From NCBI GenBank assembly GCA_009787745.1, contig WQST01000019.1, positions 6,793 to 12,769 on the forward strand: DNA of 5,977 bases. Reading direction: 5' to 3'. The stretch comes from Lachnospiraceae bacterium. GTDB taxonomy: Bacteria > Bacillota > Clostridia > Lachnospirales > Lachnospiraceae. Shown piece after piece: positions 1 through 3,474 of the stretch. The translations under genes were made by a program, and so were the position numbers. The notes beneath the pieces were generated by a model. The model was not told the DNA's origin and made no database searches. It saw nothing but the letters and a program-made list of their open reading frames with translations. Every line of letters begins with the position of its first letter. The first letter of the stretch is position 1.

Positions 1-132
1 ATGCAAATCGTAAAAGTTAAGGAAACGATAAATCCCGAACCGGAACTCGTTGCTAAGTATGAAGACCGATATCAACAGTTTAAGAGTGTTTACCCCGCAC
101 TCAAACCTGTTTTTGATATTTTAAAAGGTTAA
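1..132 (+). CDS. C-terminal fragment of a xylulokinase-like FGGY sugar kinase
   Basis: This is the last 43 codons of a gene that begins upstream of the window; the ATG at position 1 is probably an internal Met. The frame runs open from base 1 to TAA at 130-132. The visible tail has a Val-Lys-Val strand, then N-P-E-P-E, then Y-E-D-R-Y-Q-Q-F and Y-P-A-L-K. This pattern (Asn-Pro-x-Pro, Tyr-Glu-x-x-Tyr, Tyr-Pro-Ala-Leu) is typical of the end of xylulokinases in the FGGY carbohydrate kinase family, which phosphorylate a ketose such as D-xylulose with ATP in the cytosol. The catalytic core and sugar-binding residues lie outside the window, so the substrate cannot be read; D-ribulose or another ketose is possible. 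An isomerase gene follows 44 bp downstream on the same strand, which supports a sugar-catabolic operon. The family call rests on a short tail and is moderately sure. Confidence 0.68.
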   Translation: MQIVKVKETINPEPELVAKYEDRYQQFKSVYPALKPVFDILKG

Positions 133-141
133 ACATATACT
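113..141 (+). promoter_or_regulatory. Candidate sigma-A promoter for the isomerase gene
   Basis: A -35 like TTGATA (113-118) and a -10 like TATACT (136-141) are separated by 17 bp, matching the consensus at 10 of 12 positions. The start of transcription would fall near 148, leaving a leader of about 29 nt before the isomerase ATG. The -35 lies in the last codons of the upstream kinase, so this would be an internal promoter that uncouples the isomerase from the kinase. AT-rich DNA produces such matches by chance, and no operator is visible beside it. Confidence 0.45.
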
Positions 142-176
142 ATAAAATAATTCATTTCAAATTTAAGGAGGCTTTA

Positions 177-1658
177 ATGAACAATTTACCCCAAGTTAAA
201 ATCGGCATCGTGGCTGTCAGCCGCGACTGTTTCCCCGAGTCGCTTTCCGTTAACAGAAGAAAAGCACTAATCAAAGCATATGAGGCTAAATATGATAAAG
301 CCGACATTTACGAATGTCCTGTTTGTATCGTTGAGAGCGAAATTCATATGGTGGAAGCGTTAGAAGATGTCAAGAAAGCCGGATGTGAAGCGATCTGTGT
401 TTATCTTGGTAACTTTGGACCGGAAATTTCCGAGACCCTTTTAGCGAAACATTTCGACGGCCCCGCGATGTTCGTCGCCGCCGCCGAAGAATCACAGGAA
501 GACTTAGTTGGCGGACGCGGTGATGCTTACTGCGGTATGTTAAATGCCAGTTATAATCTGAAACTTCGCAATATCCGCGCTTACATACCCGAATATCCTG
601 TCGGAACCGCCGAAAATTGTGCCGATATGATCAATGAATTCGTGCCGATTGCCCGCGCGATCGTTGGGCTCAAAAACCTAAAAATTATTACCTTCGGCCC
701 GCGCCCGCACAACTTCTTAGCATGTAATGCGCCGATTAAGCAACTTTATAATCTCGGCGTGGAAGTTCAGGAAAATTCGGAACTTGATTTATTCGAAGCT
801 TATCATAAACTTGACAACGACCCGCGGATTCCTGCGAAAGTTAAAGAGATGGAAGAAGAACTTGGTGAAGGCAATATGAAACCGACGATTCTGCCGAAAC
901 TTGCCCAATACGAACTGACCCTTCTTGATTGGATTGAAGCTAACCGCGGTTATCGTAAATATGTCGCGATTGCCGGAAAATGCTGGCCTGCTTTCCAGAC
1001 GCAGTTCGGTTTCGTACCTTGTTATGTTAACAGCCGTTTAACGGGAATGGGTATTCCTGTTTCGTGTGAAGTCGATATTTATGGTGCTTTAAGTGAGTTT
1101 ATCGGAACGGCAGTCAGCGGTGATATTGTTACATTGCTTGATATCAACAATACTGTTCCCGAAGATATGTATGCCGAGTCGGTCAAAGGAAAATTTGCTT
1201 ATAGCCTGAATGATACTTTTATGGGCTTCCACTGCGGAAATACCAATGCCAAAAAGTTAGCGGCTTGCAGTATGAAGTATCAAATGATTATGGCAAGGAA
1301 TTTGCCTGAAGAAGTTACGCAAGGGACTCTGGAAGGGGATATCATGCCCGGTGAAATCACTTTCTTCCGCTTACAATCAACCGCTGATAATATTCTGCGC
1401 GCGTACATTGCTCATGGCGAAGTTCTCCCGGTGGCGACCCGTTCGTTCGGTGGTATCGGGGTGTTTGCGATTAAAGAGATGGGACGTTTCTATCGCCATG
1501 TCCTGATTGAGGGCAATTATCCTCATCACGGCGCCGTCGCTTTCGGTCATTTTGGCAAGGCGCTTTATGAGGTGTTTAAGTATATCGGTGTTTGCCCTTG
1601 TGAAATCGGTTATAATCAACCTGCTGATGTCAGGTACCGGACAGAGAACCCGTTTTAA
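177..1658 (+). CDS. L-fucose/L-arabinose isomerase family sugar isomerase
   Basis: This is a complete 493-aa cytosolic protein of the L-fucose/L-arabinose isomerase fold, which interconverts an aldose and a ketose using a divalent metal, usually Mn. The start is set by a near-perfect Shine-Dalgarno (AAGGAGG, 165-171) 5 nt before the ATG. The N-terminal part (residues 7-165) has the Rossmann-like beta-alpha pattern of the family. Likely metal ligands by analogy with E. coli FucI are Glu298 (in S-C-E-V-D-I-Y-G-A-L), Asp322 (in L-L-D-I-N-N) and a His in the Y-P-H-H-G-A-V-A-F-G-H segment (450-458). The length is close to AraA (about 500) and shorter than FucI (about 590). There are about 15 cysteines, many for a cytosolic enzyme and in keeping with an anaerobe. 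The kinase just upstream would phosphorylate the ketose product. The substrate cannot be read from sequence: L-fucose, D-arabinose, L-arabinose or another aldose are all possible, so no gene symbol is given. Confidence 0.9.
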   Translation: MNNLPQVKIGIVAVSRDCFPESLSVNRRKALIKAYEAKYDKADIYECPVCIVESEIHMVEALEDVKKAGCEAICVYLGNFGPEISETLLAKHFDGPAMFVAAAEESQEDLVGGRGDAYCGMLNASYNLKLRNIRAYIPEYPVGTAENCADMINEFVPIARAIVGLKNLKIITFGPRPHNFLACNAPIKQLYNLGVEVQENSELDLFEAYHKLDNDPRIPAKVKEMEEELGEGNMKPTILPKLAQYELTLLDWIEANRGYRKYVAIAGKCWPAFQTQFGFVPCYVNSRLTGMGIPVSCEVDIYGALSEFIGTAVSGDIVTLLDINNTVPEDMYAESVKGKFAYSLNDTFMGFHCGNTNAKKLAACSMKYQMIMARNLPEEVTQGTLEGDIMPGEITFFRLQSTADNILRAYIAHGEVLPVATRSFGGIGVFAIKEMGRFYRHVLIEGNYPHHGAVAFGHFGKALYEVFKYIGVCPCEIGYNQPADVRYRTENPF

Positions 1659-1683
1659 TTAGATAATATTGAAGCAGTATTAT

Positions 1684-1717
1684 AAAAGAGCCGATGATTT
1701 ACTGTCGGCTCTTTTTT
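1684..1717 (+). terminator. Rho-independent terminator, probably bidirectional
   Basis: AAAAGAGCCGA (1684-1694) pairs with TCGGCTCTTTT (1705-1715), giving an 11-bp perfect stem with a 10-nt loop. A run of T continues to 1717, and the stem begins 26 bp after the isomerase stop codon. On the minus strand the same stem is followed by CTTTTATA, so it can also end transcripts of the convergent mgtE gene, whose stop codon is at 1770. No other strong hairpin is visible in the 111-bp gap. Confidence 0.9.
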
Positions 1718-1769
1718 GAATTTGGCAGACTAGTTTTATTATACGTCTTTTTTATTGGAAATTCAAGTT

Positions 1770-3119
1770 TTATAATTGAAGCAATCTCTGTGCGAATGAA
1801 AAATAAACTAATAATGACAACGCGTCAACGATTGTTGTGACTAAGGGGCTTGCCATAACGGCAGGATCTAAGCCAATCATTTTCGTCAGGATCGGTAAGC
1901 TGCAACCGATTGCTTTGGCTAAAGTGACGGTCACGACTAAGGTTAGGCAGATGACTAATGCAACAGTCATATCGATACGGTCAAAAATCATTAGCTTAAT
2001 GAAATATGTTATTGCCAGTGTAATACCGCATGTAACCGCAACAGAAATTTCTTTGCGCCAAACCCCGAAGATATTCTTGAATTCGATTTCTCTGAGTGAG
2101 AGTCCGCGGATGACGGTAACACTTGACTGCCCCCCCGCATTTCCGCCCGTACCCATGAGCATCGGCACGAAACCCATCAAGATCGGAACCATACTGAGGG
2201 CGGCCTCATATGATTGGATGATTTGCTGTGTAAATGTTGAGGATATCATCAAAAGCAAAAGCCACGGCATCCGGCTTTTCCATGTCTCAAAGACACTTGT
2301 TTTGAAATAAGGCTTATCCGTCGGCAAAATAGCCGCCATTTTTTCGATATCTTCGGTTGTTTCGTCCTGCATGATATCAACGACGTCATCGACGGTAATA
2401 ATGCCGACAAGCCGATTTTCGCAATCCACGACAGGCATCGCAATGAAGTCATATTTAGAGAATTTCTGCGCGACTTCTTCCTGATCCATCAATGTGTGCA
2501 AATAAATAATATTATCATCCATGATGTCACGGATAATAACATCATCGGGATTGATCATTAAACGATGAAGCGTTACGGCGCCGATTAAAGTCCGCCTGAT
2601 ATCAACGACATAGCAAACATAACTGGTTTCCGAATCAACCGCGATTTTGCGGATTCTGGTAACGGCGTCAGCGACGGTCATATCCTCTTTCAGGTCAACG
2701 AACTCGACTGTCATGATACTGCCCGCGGAGTCTTCGGGATATTGAAGCAGATGGTTAATATCGCGCCTTGTCTCGGCATTGGCATTTTTGAGGAGACGTT
2801 TTACCATATTGGCGGGCATCTCTTCAAGGAAGTCAACGGCGTCGTCAGTCATCAGGTTATTGATAATATTGGCGGCTTCTCGCTCGGTGATGGAGCTGAT
2901 GATATATTGCTGGTCGGAAACTTCCAGATAGGAAAAAACATCAGCCGCCAGATTTTTGGATAAAATGCGAAAAATTCTCAGCTGATTTTCTTCTGACAGT
3001 TCGCCCATCATTTGGGCGATATCGGCGATATTGAGATCACTTAGGTGTTGACGGAGTTTGGTATACTGATTAGTTGCAAGCAACTCTTTGATATACTCTA
3101 AGGTTTTTGAATCGTTCAT
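1770..3119 (-). CDS. mgtE: Magnesium transporter MgtE
   Basis: This is a complete 449-aa MgtE-family Mg2+ channel of the inner membrane, close in length to the structurally known Thermus protein (450 aa). The domain order is standard: an alpha-helical N domain (about 5-130) with acidic T-D-D-A-V-D-F-L-E-E (91-100), two CBS domains (about 133-195 and 196-255), a plug-helix region (about 256-280) and five membrane segments (about 285-446). The pore motif P-M-L-M-G-T-G-G-N-A-G-G-Q is at 319-331. The selectivity-filter Asp of the family (Thermus Asp432) corresponds to Asp418 in G-L-D-P-A. The Mg-sensing acidic residues after CBS2 (Asp244, Asp245, Asp248, Glu253, Glu256, Asp257) are retained, so the channel should close at high cytosolic Mg. 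The start is fixed by GAGGAGG (3126-3132 on the plus strand), 6 nt before ATG. It is monocistronic and divergent from the PBP gene. The leader holds possible translation control (see the separate entries). Confidence 0.96.
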   Translation of the reverse strand: MNDSKTLEYIKELLATNQYTKLRQHLSDLNIADIAQMMGELSEENQLRIFRILSKNLAADVFSYLEVSDQQYIISSITEREAANIINNLMTDDAVDFLEEMPANMVKRLLKNANAETRRDINHLLQYPEDSAGSIMTVEFVDLKEDMTVADAVTRIRKIAVDSETSYVCYVVDIRRTLIGAVTLHRLMINPDDVIIRDIMDDNIIYLHTLMDQEEVAQKFSKYDFIAMPVVDCENRLVGIITVDDVVDIMQDETTEDIEKMAAILPTDKPYFKTSVFETWKSRMPWLLLLMISSTFTQQIIQSYEAALSMVPILMGFVPMLMGTGGNAGGQSSVTVIRGLSLREIEFKNIFGVWRKEISVAVTCGITLAITYFIKLMIFDRIDMTVALVICLTLVVTVTLAKAIGCSLPILTKMIGLDPAVMASPLVTTIVDALSLLVYFSFAQRLLQL

Positions 3120-3210
3120 AATAATCCTCCTCTAATATGGAAGTTTTGCAAGATTTCGGGCTTTTACACGGGAGAGGAACGTCAGAAACAGTACTTAAAC
3201 TATGCTTCAC
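3070..3210 (-). CDS. Possible short leader ORF overlapping the mgtE start
   Basis: A 46-codon frame starts with GTG at 3210 and ends with TAA at 3070-3072, about 50 nt inside mgtE in another frame. It has its own Shine-Dalgarno, AAAGGCGGTGG (3215-3225), matching the ideal AAAGGAGGTGA at 9 of 11 positions, 7 nt from the GTG. The only ATG in this frame (3280-3282) lies in the mgtE -35 box, so the predicted mRNA could only use the GTG. The predicted peptide is not recognised. It has S-D-V-P-L-P-C-K-S-P near residues 9-18 and an acidic run L-E-E-D-Y-Y-E at 26-32, which is coded across the mgtE Shine-Dalgarno and start codon. Bacterial Mg-transporter leaders such as mgtL carry acidic and proline codons that stall or destabilise ribosomes at low Mg, so a regulatory role is an inference. 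It may instead be a chance frame. Confidence 0.35.
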   Translation of the reverse strand: MKHSLSTVSDVPLPCKSPKSCKTSILEEDYYERFKNLRVYQRVACN

Positions 3211-3247
3211 AAAACCACCGCCTTTCGTAGAATTATTATGTATTGCT
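3120..3247 (-). promoter_or_regulatory. mgtE mRNA leader with alternative SD-sequestering helices
   Basis: From the predicted transcription start (near 3247) to the mgtE ATG there are about 128 nt. Two helices can be drawn by eye. Helix B pairs UUCCUCU (3173-3179) with AGAGGAG (3127-3133), covering the mgtE Shine-Dalgarno. Helix A pairs GGUUUUG (3210-3216) with CAAAACU (3142-3148), extended by G-U pairs at 3208-3209 with 3149-3150 and by G-C pairs at 3218-3219 with 3139-3140 across a U-U mismatch. It covers the Shine-Dalgarno and GTG of the short leader ORF. The two cross, so they must be alternatives or a pseudoknot. No match to the M-box, yybP-ykoY or another riboswitch I know is visible, and no terminator hairpin with a U-run is present, so control would be at translation. 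Structure was not computed. Confidence 0.35.
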
Positions 3248-3253
3248 CTCTTT

Positions 3254-3282
3254 AATTTATCGTATTGAACTAAGATTGTCAA
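3254..3282 (-). promoter_or_regulatory. Sigma-A promoter of mgtE
   Basis: Read on the minus strand, a perfect -35 TTGACA (3277-3282) lies 17 bp from a -10 TAAATT (3254-3259), which matches 4 of 6 consensus bases. The transcript would begin near 3247. The perfect -35, optimal spacing and position upstream of mgtE make this the best promoter for it in the gap. Confidence 0.65.
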
Positions 3283-3297
3283 CTTAAAGACTAGATT

Positions 3298-3331
3298 TTA
3301 TTGGCATAAGATGTTAATCTATTGCCAATAA
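3298..3331. repeat. Inverted repeat with 9-bp perfect arms between the divergent promoters
   Basis: TTATTGGCA (3298-3306) and TGCCAATAA (3323-3331) are perfect inverted repeats separated by 16 bp. The element begins 16 bp beyond the mgtE -35 and lies well upstream of the PBP promoter. There is no T-run, so it is not a terminator. It could be a binding site for a dimeric regulator with widely spaced half-sites. The word CTATTGC overlaps the right arm (3319-3325) and recurs in direct orientation at 3344-3350. The regulator is not recognised. Confidence 0.45.
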
Positions 3332-3354
3332 TTGTAAGAGATGCTATTGCATTG

Positions 3355-3376
3355 AAAGAACAAACGTTCGTTATTT
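3355..3376. promoter_or_regulatory. Operator-like palindrome upstream of the PBP promoter
   Basis: The core AACAAACGTTCGTT (3359-3372) is a 14-bp palindrome centred at 3365/3366 with one mismatched pair. Outside one further mismatch it extends by AAA/TTT, so 9 of 11 base pairs are symmetric over 22 bp. This size and shape suit a TetR-family operator. Read with a shifted centre, AGAACAAACGTTCG (3357-3370) matches the Gram-positive LexA box CGAAC-N4-GTTCG at 9 of its 10 fixed bases. Both readings are possible. It ends 12 bp upstream of the PBP -35 and lies over 70 bp from the mgtE -35. Confidence 0.45.
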
Positions 3377-3388
3377 TTCTAAAAAGTA

Positions 3389-3417
3389 TTGAAAAATGGA
3401 AAATATTATGCTATCAT
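3389..3417 (+). promoter_or_regulatory. Extended -10 sigma-A promoter of the PBP gene
   Basis: A -35 TTGAAA (3389-3394) lies 17 bp from a -10 TATCAT (3412-3417), each 5 of 6 to consensus. TG at 3409-3410 sits one base before the -10, giving an extended -10 (TGnTATCAT). Transcription would start near 3424, leaving a leader of about 51 nt before the start codon of the penicillin-binding protein. Confidence 0.7.
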
Positions 3418-3456
3418 TATATGATTAAAAGAAATATATTTTTCAGCAAATTATTT

Positions 3457-3462
3457 AAGGAG
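3457..3462 (+). promoter_or_regulatory. Shine-Dalgarno of the PBP gene with long spacing
   Basis: AAGGAG is the only good Shine-Dalgarno upstream of the PBP gene, but 12 nt separate it from the ATG at 3475, against the usual 5-9. No in-frame start codon lies between them. The next in-frame ATG (3517) has no Shine-Dalgarno and would remove part of the basic tail before the membrane segment. The ATG at 3475 is therefore kept. Confidence 0.6.
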
Positions 3463-3474
3463 TTTTTCCGATTC

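Noticed and set aside
133..176. Hairpin or attenuator between the kinase and isomerase genes
   Set aside because: The 44-bp gap is AT-rich with no stable inverted repeat; apart from the promoter -10 and the Shine-Dalgarno I see nothing.
1727..1753. Second terminator: AGAC/GTCT stem followed by six T
   Set aside because: The stem has only 4 bp with a 14-nt loop, too weak beside the 11-bp stem at 1684-1715.
2130..2136. Run of seven G in the mgtE sense strand (a similar G7 run is at 5253-5259 in the PBP gene) as a phase-variation tract
   Set aside because: Seven bases is short for phase variation; both runs encode conserved glycines (G-G-Q pore motif; L-G-G-I before the transpeptidase end) and both frames are intact. 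They are at most sequencing-error hotspots.
1837..2310. 157-codon open frame on the plus strand
   Set aside because: It lies wholly antisense to the membrane domain of mgtE, has no Shine-Dalgarno of note and no recognisable domain; it is a shadow of the real gene.
3120..3282. M-box (ykoK) Mg riboswitch or other known metal riboswitch upstream of mgtE
   Set aside because: The predicted leader is only about 128 nt and I see none of the conserved words of the M-box, yybP-ykoY or fluoride motifs. A covariance-model scan would settle it.
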